A stretch of DNA of 40,812 nt from the NCBI GenBank assembly GCA_017478485.1, contig JAFVDI010000016.1:1-40812 (forward strand). The letters run 5' to 3'. A model generated the notes under the pieces. That model did no database searches, was not told the DNA's origin, and saw only the letters and a list, made by a program, of their open reading frames with translations. A program made the position numbers and the translations under genes. Each line of letters opens with the position of its first letter. The stretch's first letter is position 1. This DNA is from Clostridiales bacterium. GTDB taxonomy: Bacteria > Bacillota > Clostridia > Saccharofermentanales > Saccharofermentanaceae. Positions 25,630 through 32,174 of the stretch are shown here, one piece after another.

Positions 25630-26547
25630 TTACCAGCGGTTAAGCGTTCCGGTAAGTTCTTTTATCTTAAGATTGTTTTCTTCGCAATACTTATCAAGGT
25701 CTTCCGTGATCTTGACGGGAAGCGCCGGATGCACGAGGCATGCGGTTCCGATCTCAACGGCTGAAGCGCCTGCGATCATGAACTCGGCAACGTCCATATA
25801 GTCAGCGATCCCGCCGCATCCGACGATCGGGATGTCAAGAACCTGGCTGCACTCGGCAACCATCCTTATGGCAACGGGCTTAACCGCAGGACCTGAATAT
25901 CCGCCGGTATTATTGGTAAGCACCGGTCTTCTTGTCCTTATGTCGATTCTCATGCCCATTAAAGTGTTGATGAGAACGACAGCATCAGCTCCGCCCGCCT
26001 GGGCTGCCAAAGCCGTAGCCTTGATATCGGTAACATTAGGTGTCAGCTTGATCCAAACAGGAAGATCCGTAAGGCTCCTGAGCTTGGATGTTATCGCCTT
26101 GATAGCTTCAGGGTCTGATCCGATCGTCATGCATCCTGCCTTGACGTTCGGGCATGACAGGTTGATCTCCAGCGCGTCGATCTTATCCTTATAAGGATCT
26201 AATGTCGTAACCATGTCCACATAGTCTTCGAAGCTGTGGCCTGCGACATTAACTATAACGGCTGCGCCCGATTCCTTCATGAAATCGAGGTCGTTCTCGA
26301 TGAAATAATGTACGCCGGGGTTCTGAAGGCCTACGGAATTGAGCATTCCGGAATCGCACTCAGCGACTCTTACTCCGGGATTGCCCGCTCTGGGCTTTAT
26401 GGTAAGTCCCTTTGATGAGATGCCGCCTAAGATGTTCAGATCGTAGTATTCTGAAAGTTCCCTTCCGAAATTGCATGTTCCGGAAGCGAGTATTATGGGG
26501 CTCTTGAGGTTTACATTGCCTACGTTGACGTTAAGGGAACTGCTCAT
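25630..26547 (-). CDS. pyrD: dihydroorotate dehydrogenase B, catalytic subunit
   Basis: A 305-residue FMN enzyme of class 1B, oxidising dihydroorotate to orotate and passing electrons to the PyrK subunit and NAD+. The active-site cysteine is in INLSCPNVKAG and FMN contacts are in NTGGYSGPAVKP and GCGGIADYMDV. The N-terminus LNVNVGNVNLKSPIILASGT is typical. Its ATG overlaps the pyrK stop codon by 4 nt, so the two subunits are translationally coupled. Confidence 0.95.
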   Translation of the reverse strand: MSSSLNVNVGNVNLKSPIILASGTCNFGRELSEYYDLNILGGISSKGLTIKPRAGNPGVRVAECDSGMLNSVGLQNPGVHYFIENDLDFMKESGAAVIVNVAGHSFEDYVDMVTTLDPYKDKIDALEINLSCPNVKAGCMTIGSDPEAIKAITSKLRSLTDLPVWIKLTPNVTDIKATALAAQAGGADAVVLINTLMGMRIDIRTRRPVLTNNTGGYSGPAVKPVAIRMVAECSQVLDIPIVGCGGIADYMDVAEFMIAGASAVEIGTACLVHPALPVKITEDLDKYCEENNLKIKELTGTLNRW

Positions 26548-27317
26548 GACCAGATCACCTCCCTGCTGTCAAATACGGGGCCTTCCTTGCAGCATCTGAC
26601 GTTCTTATATCCGTCAGGGCCGTCGTCTTTGACCTTTACTATGCAGCAAAGGCAGATTCCGGCTCCGCATGCCATCCTCTGTTCCATTGAAACAAAGCAC
26701 TGCATCTGCTTGCCTGCTGCCCATTCACTGACAGCCTTCATCATGGGGATGGGGCCAACACAGCAGACCGCCGTTTTACCTGCGTCTTTGATATCGATAG
26801 TATCAAGGCCCGCGATAACGGTACCCTTGATTCCGACATCACCCGCGTCTGTCGTAAGGATATAGCCGTCCTTGTTAAGGATAACCTGCTGTGCATTCCT
26901 GAAGCCCTCGCAGACGGTTACGTTCTTGCCTTGTCTCGTCAGTTCCTCATAAGCGAAATTGATCGGGAACACGCCGGTTCCGCCGCCGGTGAGGATGACG
27001 TTGTCAAAGCCATCAAGATCAAAGCCGTTGCCCAGGGGACCTAAGCAGTCCACTTCGGTTCCGACTTCAAACGCTTTGATCTGTTCAGTGCCTTTGCCTA
27101 CTACCTTAACACCGATGTTAAATGTGCCTTTCTCCCTGTCTACGCTTGCAATGCCGAAGGGGCGCTTAAGGAACATTGTGCCCGCAGAGATGTTCACAAA
27201 CTGTCCGGGAACAGCAGAACCTGCTATCTCCGGACATTCAAATCCAAGATAGCAGGTATCGGCGTTCAATAATTCTTTTGAGATTAACTTGATCTTATAT
27301 TCTTTTCTGATTGCCAT
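26544..27317 (-). CDS. pyrK: dihydroorotate dehydrogenase B, electron-transfer subunit
   Basis: A 257-residue ferredoxin-reductase-like protein. The FAD-binding motif is RPFGIASVD, the NAD-binding stretch GGGTGVFPINFAYEEL, and the [2Fe-2S] cysteines are in MACGAGICLCCIVK and NVRCCKEGPVFD. It forms the heterotetramer with PyrD that reduces NAD+. One extra cysteine flanks the cluster motif (CLCC), a common variation. Three bp separate it from pyrF. Confidence 0.94.
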   Translation of the reverse strand: MAIRKEYKIKLISKELLNADTCYLGFECPEIAGSAVPGQFVNISAGTMFLKRPFGIASVDREKGTFNIGVKVVGKGTEQIKAFEVGTEVDCLGPLGNGFDLDGFDNVILTGGGTGVFPINFAYEELTRQGKNVTVCEGFRNAQQVILNKDGYILTTDAGDVGIKGTVIAGLDTIDIKDAGKTAVCCVGPIPMMKAVSEWAAGKQMQCFVSMEQRMACGAGICLCCIVKVKDDGPDGYKNVRCCKEGPVFDSREVIWS

Positions 27318-27320
27318 TTC

Positions 27321-28271
27321 TTATACGTACTTACGGTTCTTTAATGCTTCATTGAGTTTCTTCTGCATGTCCTGTGCCTCAAACCTTGCTGCGAGGCCGA
27401 AATCCTCAGGCCTCATGTCCTGACGGACGTGCCAAGCGGTCATGATGGCTCTTGAGCTGTTTACGATGCCGCCCTTGCCGTCAGCGGTGAAACCGGCGAC
27501 TGCAGCGTCTGCGCCTGCGCCCTGTGCGCCGTAGCCCGGAACGAGCATAAATGTCTTGGGCATTGCTTTTCGAAGCTGGACTGCCTGCTCGGGCCATGTT
27601 GCACCTACAACTGCGCCTACGGAAGAGAATCCCTCTTCACCTACGAGGCCTTCGCCCCACTCACTTACCTTGCCTGCAACTACTTCATAGAGCATGCGGC
27701 CGTCAGCAAGTTCAACGTCCTGGAAATCGCCTGCGGAAGGATTCGATGTCCTTACGAGGCAGAAGATACCCTTTCCGTCTCTCTTGGCTACGTCGATAAA
27801 AGGCTTAACGCCGTCAAGACCTAAGTAAGCGTTTACAGTGCATGCGTCAAAACCGCTCATCTCCATCGATTCACCGAGGAGAAGGTCTGTCTTGCCGATG
27901 ATGCCCTCAGCATATGCTGTAGCGGTCGATCCGATATCGTTTCTCTTGCAGTCACCGATGACGAGCATGCCCTTCTTCTGAGCATATCTTGCGGTAAGGA
28001 GCATTGTCTTTATGGCCTCTACGCCGTACATCTCATAGTAAGCGTACTGAAGCTTGACGGCGGGAACGAAATCACAGGTATTGTCGATGATCTCTTTATT
28101 GAAGAGCCAGAGTGCCTTAGCGGTTGCTTTGGCAGCTTCTTCCGGGAAGACCTGCTCTGCATGGTCCTTGATGTGGTCAGGAATGTAATCGAGCTTGGGA
28201 TCGAGGCCTATCACCGTAGGGTTATTGGTCTCTGCGATCTTCTTGACCAGAGCATCAGCAAAGTTTTTCAT
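27321..28271 (-). CDS. pyrF: orotidine 5'-phosphate decarboxylase, type 2
   Basis: A 316-residue OMP decarboxylase of the longer type 2 subfamily. VIGLDPKLDYIPDHI near the N-terminus, the catalytic D-x-K-x-x-D in IGDCKRNDIGSTA, FCLVRTSNPSAGDFQD and the C-terminal VPGYGAQGAGADA phosphate loop are all present. It catalyses the last step to UMP. Its start lies 17 bp inside the end of pyrC. Confidence 0.94.
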   Translation of the reverse strand: MKNFADALVKKIAETNNPTVIGLDPKLDYIPDHIKDHAEQVFPEEAAKATAKALWLFNKEIIDNTCDFVPAVKLQYAYYEMYGVEAIKTMLLTARYAQKKGMLVIGDCKRNDIGSTATAYAEGIIGKTDLLLGESMEMSGFDACTVNAYLGLDGVKPFIDVAKRDGKGIFCLVRTSNPSAGDFQDVELADGRMLYEVVAGKVSEWGEGLVGEEGFSSVGAVVGATWPEQAVQLRKAMPKTFMLVPGYGAQGAGADAAVAGFTADGKGGIVNSSRAIMTAWHVRQDMRPEDFGLAARFEAQDMQKKLNEALKNRKYV

Positions 28272-29514
28272 AAGTAACTTTTCCTCCCATTATCGTAAGT
28301 ATGGTCTCACCGTAAAGTTTCCACCCGTCGTAAGGCGTATTTCTGGATTTTGAGAGCATCTTATCCTTCTCGAAGGTAAACTCGTGATCGAGGTCGAAGA
28401 CCGCAAGGTCTGCGTCGTCTCCGACGTTCAAGCCGCCTCTGCCGAGCTTCAAGATCTTAGAAGGGCCGTAGCACATCAGGTCGATGAGTTTCTCGAGAGT
28501 GATCTCTCCTGTCTTTACAAGATAAGTGTACCCCAAAGCAAAGGCAGTCTCAAACCCTAATATGCCATTCAAAGCGACAGAAAATTCGCAGACTTTCTCG
28601 TCAGCATGATGAGGCGCATTATCCGTTGCTATCGCATCGATCGTTCCGTCCTTGAGGCCCTCGATTATCGCCTGCTTATGCTCTTCGGTGCGGAGCGGCG
28701 GATGCATCTTAAAGTTTGTGTCATAGTTTACGCACATGTCATCCGTAAGGGTGAAGTAGTGAGGGCATGTCTCACATGTTACCTTAACTCCCCTTGCCTT
28801 TGCATCCCTGATCATGCGGACGCCGCCCTTAGTGCTGACGTGGCAGATATGAACCGGAATGTTCAGGTATTCTGACAGGATGATGTCTCTTGCGATCATG
28901 ATGTCCTCTGCCGCGGTCGGGATACCCCTGATGCCGATCGAGGTAGAAACCTCGCCCTCGTTCATGGCGCCTTCTGAAAGGCTCTTGTCCTCGCAGTGAT
29001 TGAGTACCGGAAGATCAAAGTCTGAAGAATACTCCAAGACCTTTCTCATAATGCCCGCGTTCTTGATCGGATGACCGTCGTCAGACACTGCTACGATGCC
29101 TGCTTCCTTCATGAGGCCCATCTCGGAGATCTGTTCACCGTCGATACCCTTTGTTGCGGCACCGATCGGATATACCCTGCAGTTGTCTGCTTCCTTTGCT
29201 TTCTTTAAGATGCCGCTGATGACTGCAGCATTATCTGCTACAGGGTTTGTGTTAGGCATGCAGCAGATGGAAGTATATCCGCCCTTTGCAGCGCTTGCGG
29301 TACCCGTAGCAATCGTCTCTTTGTATTCACCACCCGGTTCTCTTAAGTGGCAGTGCATGTCCACAAGGCCCGGTGTAACCATTGCACCCTTGAGGTCTAT
29401 TACCCTGTCAGCCTTATCTTCGGCAAATTCCTTGGCAAACTTGCCGTCTTCTATGAATACCTTATCGGCTTTGTCATTGCCGAATACTTTGCAGTTGGTC
29501 AATATGATTCTCAC
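28255..29514 (-). CDS. pyrC: dihydroorotase, class I
   Basis: A 419-residue amidohydrolase that cyclises carbamoyl aspartate. Metal ligands are visible in VDMHCHLREPGGEYKET (H-x-H-x-x-x-E), in LNHCEDKSL, in HICHVSTKGG and in ATDNAPHHADEK (Asp-Asn-Ala-Pro-His). The carbamylated-lysine position of bimetallic class I enzymes is replaced here by the DDGHPIKN region, as in other Gram-positive forms. It overlaps pyrB by 4 nt and pyrF by 17 nt. Confidence 0.94.
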   Translation of the reverse strand: MRIILTNCKVFGNDKADKVFIEDGKFAKEFAEDKADRVIDLKGAMVTPGLVDMHCHLREPGGEYKETIATGTASAAKGGYTSICCMPNTNPVADNAAVISGILKKAKEADNCRVYPIGAATKGIDGEQISEMGLMKEAGIVAVSDDGHPIKNAGIMRKVLEYSSDFDLPVLNHCEDKSLSEGAMNEGEVSTSIGIRGIPTAAEDIMIARDIILSEYLNIPVHICHVSTKGGVRMIRDAKARGVKVTCETCPHYFTLTDDMCVNYDTNFKMHPPLRTEEHKQAIIEGLKDGTIDAIATDNAPHHADEKVCEFSVALNGILGFETAFALGYTYLVKTGEITLEKLIDLMCYGPSKILKLGRGGLNVGDDADLAVFDLDHEFTFEKDKMLSKSRNTPYDGWKLYGETILTIMGGKVTYEKLC

Positions 29515-30440
29515 AGATTATTCCTCCTTGCCATAAGCAGGTAGAGAACAGCCATCCTGACTGCCACACCGTTCGTTACCTGTTCGTTAATTACCGACTG
29601 GTCGCAGTCGTAGACTGCTGTCGGAAGCTCAACTCCGTGATTGCACGGACCCGGGTGCATCAGGAATGCATCGGGCTTTGCAAGTGCGAGCATTTCGGGA
29701 GTGATCGCATAGAAGTGAGCGTACTCCGCAACTGACGGGAAAAGTGATTTCTGCTGTCTTTCGAGCTGGACTCTGAGGCCCATGACCGCATCTGCGTCCT
29801 TTACGCAATCGGCAACGGAATCCGCGATCCTGACGCCCATCTTTTCGATACCTATGGGCATCATGGTCTTGGGGCCGTATACGCTGACCTTAGCGCCGAG
29901 CTTGGACAGACCGATCGCATTGGATCTGACTACGCGGCTGTGGTAGATGTCGCCGCAGATAGCGATCTTCTTGCCTTCGAATGTGTCGAATCTCTCATAC
30001 ATCGTGAGCATGTCGAGGAGCGCCTGCGTCGGGTGCTCGTTCATTCCGTCGCCTGCGTTGACGACGGATGCCTTGAGGTAAGGCGCGATGAAGTGCGGCG
30101 CACCGGACTGGTTGTGTCTCATGATGATTATGTCCGTTCCCATCATGTCGATAGTTCTCGCGGTATCAAGGAGCGACTCGCCCTTGTTTACCGAGCTTCC
30201 CGAAGTCGAGATGTTTGCAGAAGCACTTCCCATGTACTTGGATGCAAGCTCGAACGAAAGCCTCGTTCTTGTTGAGTTTTCGTAGAAGAGCGTTACTACG
30301 GACTTTCCCTGAAGATGTGATGTCTTCTTGTTTGCGGAAGCGATTACCATCTTCATCGTTTTAGCAGTATCAAGGATCTCCATGATCTCTTCCGCGGTAA
30401 GCTGCTTCATACCGAGGAGATCTTTACTCTTAAGTCCCAT
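29511..30440 (-). CDS. pyrB: aspartate carbamoyltransferase catalytic chain
   Basis: A 309-residue transcarbamylase. Carbamoyl-phosphate binding STRTR (56-60) in YENSTRTRLSFELA, HNQSGAPHFIAPY, and GDGMNEHPTQALLDMLT are present. The aspartate-binding loop reads HPGPCNHGVELP, where most Gram-positive homologues have N-R-G, so an arginine is replaced by histidine. No pyrI regulatory chain is encoded nearby, as usual for Bacillota. Its ATG and the pyrR stop share a base (30440). Confidence 0.94.
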   Translation of the reverse strand: MGLKSKDLLGMKQLTAEEIMEILDTAKTMKMVIASANKKTSHLQGKSVVTLFYENSTRTRLSFELASKYMGSASANISTSGSSVNKGESLLDTARTIDMMGTDIIIMRHNQSGAPHFIAPYLKASVVNAGDGMNEHPTQALLDMLTMYERFDTFEGKKIAICGDIYHSRVVRSNAIGLSKLGAKVSVYGPKTMMPIGIEKMGVRIADSVADCVKDADAVMGLRVQLERQQKSLFPSVAEYAHFYAITPEMLALAKPDAFLMHPGPCNHGVELPTAVYDCDQSVINEQVTNGVAVRMAVLYLLMARRNNL

Positions 30441-30994
30441 CAGGCTTTTTCCTCCTCTTTAAGAAGTATTACTCTGTCCTTGCCGTCAACTTCCTTGACC
30501 TCTACGTCGATGTGCTCGGTTATTGCGGTAGGAACGTTCTTTCCTACGTAGTCAGCTCTGAACGGAAGCTGTCTGTGGCCTCTGTCAATCAGGATGGCGA
30601 GCTGGATGTTCGCAGGCCTTCCCATATCAAAGATGTTCTCTATGGCGGCCCTTGTGGTCCTGCCCGTATAGAGAACATCATCTACCAGGATTATCTTTTT
30701 TCCGTTTACGTCGAAAGGGATATCAGTGCCGTTTACGACGGGGTGAGCAGAGAGCATTGAAAGGTCGTCTCTGTAAAAGGTGATATCGAGGATTCCCATC
30801 GGGACCTTAACGCCTTCGATCTCCTCCAAAAGTTTTCTGATCCTCATTGCGAGGGGCACGCCTCTCTTCTGGATCCCGATGATAGCGACATCATCAAGTC
30901 CGTCGTTGCGCTCAACGATCTCGTGCGAGATCCTGACCAGCGCGCGGGACATAGCCGCTTCATCCATCAGTTCATGACCGGGAATCAAAACCAT
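30440..30994 (-). CDS. pyrR: pyrimidine operon regulator / uracil phosphoribosyltransferase PyrR
   Basis: A 184-residue bifunctional RNA-binding regulator. The PRPP motif VILVDDVLYTGRTTRAA is intact (IILVDDVLYTGRT). The basic region RGVPLAMRIRKLLEE and the C-terminal RADYVGKNVPTAITEHIDV block match PyrR. With UMP bound it clamps the leader hairpin at 31080-31123 and lowers pyr expression. First gene of the eight-gene operon, with GGAAGGAG before ATG. Confidence 0.95.
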   Translation of the reverse strand: MVLIPGHELMDEAAMSRALVRISHEIVERNDGLDDVAIIGIQKRGVPLAMRIRKLLEEIEGVKVPMGILDITFYRDDLSMLSAHPVVNGTDIPFDVNGKKIILVDDVLYTGRTTRAAIENIFDMGRPANIQLAILIDRGHRQLPFRADYVGKNVPTAITEHIDVEVKEVDGKDRVILLKEEEKA

Positions 30995-31079
30995 AAAAAA
31001 ACTCCTTCCGCTAAGTATGTGGCTATAGAAAGCCCGTCCGGCAGAAAGGAATCCGTAAAATACAAGTATATAGATGTTT

Positions 31080-31123
31080 TACAGCACTTACGGCCTCGCC
31101 GGACCGTTTAAAGTTTTGCTGTA
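31080..31123 (-). promoter_or_regulatory. PyrR-binding leader hairpin
   Basis: The RNA (minus strand) forms an outer TACAGCA/TGCTGTA stem, a purine-rich internal bulge, and an inner ACGG/CCGT stem. The inner stem closes the loop TCCGGCGAGG, matching the PyrR consensus UCCNGNGAGG. GTCCGGC within it can instead pair with GCCGGAC (plus positions 31036-31042), and its CCGTAA with TTACGG (31053-31058). These are mutually exclusive folds, as expected of an anti-antiterminator. A classic terminator with a T-run is not obvious before pyrR. Confidence 0.75.
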
Positions 31124-31126
31124 GAA

Positions 31127-31155
31127 ATTCTATTCTTATCAGGGGTGAATTGCAA
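31127..31155 (-). promoter_or_regulatory. sigma-A promoter of the pyr operon
   Basis: Minus strand: TTGCAA (31150-31155), a 17-bp spacer, TAGAAT (31127-31132). The start site falls at about 31120, so the leader begins essentially with the PyrR-binding hairpin. Confidence 0.65.
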
Positions 31156-31279
31156 GGAAAGTAATATTACATTTTGAGCGGACCGGAATCCTCAATAAAA
31201 AAAGCTCAGCTCTTCTTTAAAGACTTTCTGATGCTTTTCTCACAATTGATCACCATATTATTGGTTACACCGAGTTTTT

Positions 31280-31312
31280 CACTATTTTTACACTATTATT
31301 TCACTATTTATA
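31280..31312. repeat. three 11-bp phased direct repeats
   Basis: CACTATT recurs at 31280, 31291 and 31302, exactly one helical turn apart, in an AT-rich stretch between the pyr promoter and the toxin locus. It could be a protein-binding array or intrinsically curved DNA. Confidence 0.45.
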
Positions 31313-31413
31313 CTTTCAGAAATCCGCTAAGTTTTTTATTTTGGGCGTTTGATTAAGCGGACAACACTTCCGCACATAAACAAAACAGAAACACAGGGTG
31401 ATAAGATTTAGAC

Positions 31414-31446
31414 AGGTGTTGCCCACATGACACAGGCGGTTACCTC
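31414..31446 (+). repeat. 5' repeat pair of the type I toxin mRNA leader
   Basis: AGGTGTTGCCCAC (31414-31426) and CGGTTACCTC (31437-31446) are the inverted partners of 31621-31633 and 31607-31616. The second element can also pair with the toxin's Shine-Dalgarno region: ACCTC at 31442-31446 with GAGGT at 31467-31471. An extended -10-like TGATAAGAT lies at about 31399-31407, suggesting a start near 31412. Confidence 0.6.
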
Positions 31447-31478
31447 TATTCCCTCTACGGAGAGAGGAGGTGGTGCTG

Positions 31479-31580
31479 ATGAGTGACTACGAAATACTCA
31501 TCATAGTTTTTACTGTGATAGCAATAGTAGTAGGTTTACTTGTTGAGCTCATAAAAAATAGCCGCCAACCCGGAAAGTGA
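31479..31580 (+). CDS. holin-like type I toxin peptide
   Basis: A 33-residue peptide, MSDYEILIIV start, one membrane helix (about 5-24) and a short basic tail (KNSRQPGK). The M-S-x-Y-E start plus a single helix is typical of the putative holin-like toxin family of Bacillota. A perfect AGGAGG lies 8 nt upstream and is itself locked in a small hairpin (31442-31471). The ORF is framed by inverted repeats and its 3' end overlaps a bidirectional terminator, as in Fst/par-type loci. Expressed without its antisense RNA it would be expected to insert in and damage the membrane. Confidence 0.75.
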   Translation: MSDYEILIIVFTVIAIVVGLLVELIKNSRQPGK

Positions 31581-31592
31581 AGCGACTATTTT
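31555..31592. terminator. bidirectional terminator shared by toxin mRNA and antitoxin RNA
   Basis: AAAATAG-C-CGC pairs with GCG-A-CTATTTT (11 positions, one mismatch) around a 16-nt loop. The minus strand ends in TTTTTT, a strong signal; the plus strand ends in TTTTAGTT, weaker. The stem includes the last codons of the toxin ORF. Confidence 0.65.
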
Positions 31593-31606
31593 AGTTCAAT
31601 AAATCC

Positions 31607-31633
31607 GAGGTAACCGTCTAGTGGGTAACACCT
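31607..31633 (-). repeat. 3' repeat pair of the par-like locus
   Basis: GAGGTAACCG (31607-31616) and GTGGGTAACACCT (31621-31633) are complementary to 31437-31446 (10 of 10) and 31414-31426 (12 of 13 plus one G-U). Confidence 0.65.
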
Positions 31634-31644
31634 CTTATATACAA

Positions 31645-31672
31645 ATTATACTACTTGTTAATGCATATACAA
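31645..31672 (-). promoter_or_regulatory. promoter of the antisense antitoxin RNA
   Basis: Minus strand: TTGTAT (31667-31672), 16 bp, TATAAT (31645-31650). It lies between the hicB stop codon and the repeats and points toward the toxin gene. Confidence 0.6.
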
Positions 31673-31677
31673 GGACA

Positions 31678-32073
31678 TCACGAAACATGCCGGAATTCTC
31701 CGGATGTATATGTGGCATCATTTTTTGCGAGCAGATAAAGACAGTACTGATTCATGCTTATTCCTTCCTGCTTGGCATGTTCAGATAAAGACTTATGAAG
31801 GCTCTTTGGCATCCTAAGCTTGAATTGACCGGAATAATCAAGCAAATGAGAGTCTATCCCCGGCTCATATATATCAGCTCCATCTTCTATAGCTGTTTCA
31901 AGCCATATGCGCTTTGCTTCCTCAGCATTCTTTACAACATCTTCAATAGTATCGGCACAAGTTACGCAGCCAGGCAGTTCCGGGAAACGGGCTCCGAACC
32001 CACCCTCCTCAGTATCAGGAACGATCTCAAGACGGTATGGGAGAGAGAGATAATAATCAATTGTTTTCTTCAT
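31678..32073 (-). CDS. hicB: solitary HicB-family antitoxin
   Basis: A 131-residue HicB: an N-terminal RNase-H-like fold (MKKTIDYYLSLPYRLEIVPD, GGFGARFPELPGCVTCADT, about residues 1-85) and a C-terminal ribbon-helix-helix domain (KLRMPKSLHKSLSEHAKQEG). It normally neutralises the HicA RNase and represses its own promoter; no hicA is encoded on either side. A GTG four codons upstream is possible, but family members start at MKKT, so the ATG at 32071-32073 is chosen. Its own Shine-Dalgarno is poor. A 16-codon ORF with good GGAGG at 32057-32107 overlaps the start and may couple translation. Confidence 0.85.
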   Translation of the reverse strand: MKKTIDYYLSLPYRLEIVPDTEEGGFGARFPELPGCVTCADTIEDVVKNAEEAKRIWLETAIEDGADIYEPGIDSHLLDYSGQFKLRMPKSLHKSLSEHAKQEGISMNQYCLYLLAKNDATYTSGEFRHVS

Positions 32074-32107
32074 CGTTGGTCTCACTTTCTATGACTTCTT
32101 TTACCAT
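32057..32107 (-). CDS. possible 16-codon leader ORF overlapping hicB
   Basis: ATG at 32105-32107, eight bp after GGAGG, encodes MVKEVIESETNDEENN and stops at 32057-32059, 14 nt inside hicB in another frame. It has a far better ribosome site than hicB itself. It could be a coupling peptide or the relic of a lost upstream gene such as hicA. Confidence 0.35.
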   Translation of the reverse strand: MVKEVIESETNDEENN

Positions 32108-32116
32108 ACTTAACCT

Positions 32117-32153
32117 CCATATATGATTATAATGGTGTCATATATGGTGTCAA
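32117..32153 (-). promoter_or_regulatory. hicB promoter with palindromic operator
   Basis: Minus strand: consensus TTGACA (32148-32153), 16 bp, consensus TATAAT (32126-32131). A perfect 10-bp inverted repeat CCATATATGA/TCATATATGG (32117-32126 and 32138-32147) brackets the -10, and GGTGTCA is repeated directly at 32134 and 32146. This fits autorepression by a ribbon-helix-helix dimer of dimers. Confidence 0.75.
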
Positions 32154-32174
32154 GCAGAAATCAATATTGTCCGT

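Larger units (their letters stand above)
31553..31638 (-). ncRNA. antisense antitoxin RNA of the par-like locus
   Basis: From the minus-strand promoter at 31645-31672 an RNA would start at about 31638. It would carry AGGTGTTACCCAC and CGGTTACCTC, nearly the same repeats as the 5' leader of the toxin mRNA but encoded on the opposite strand, and stop at the hairpin 31555-31592 followed by TTTTTT. It would be about 85 nt. It can pair with the toxin mRNA at its 3' end and through the repeats, the arrangement known from pAD1 RNA I/RNA II. Existence is inferred, not shown. Confidence 0.6.

Noticed and set aside
31174..31356. 60-codon plus-strand frame upstream of the toxin locus
   Set aside because: Phe/Leu-rich translation of AT-rich DNA, no Shine-Dalgarno, overlaps the upstream side of the pyr promoter and the 11-bp repeats.
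31414..31633. Miniature transposable element bounded by the inverted repeats
   Set aside because: The repeats are interrupted and differ in spacing (10 versus 4 nt), lie inside predicted RNAs with promoters and a terminator, and frame a toxin ORF; a type I toxin-antitoxin layout explains them better.
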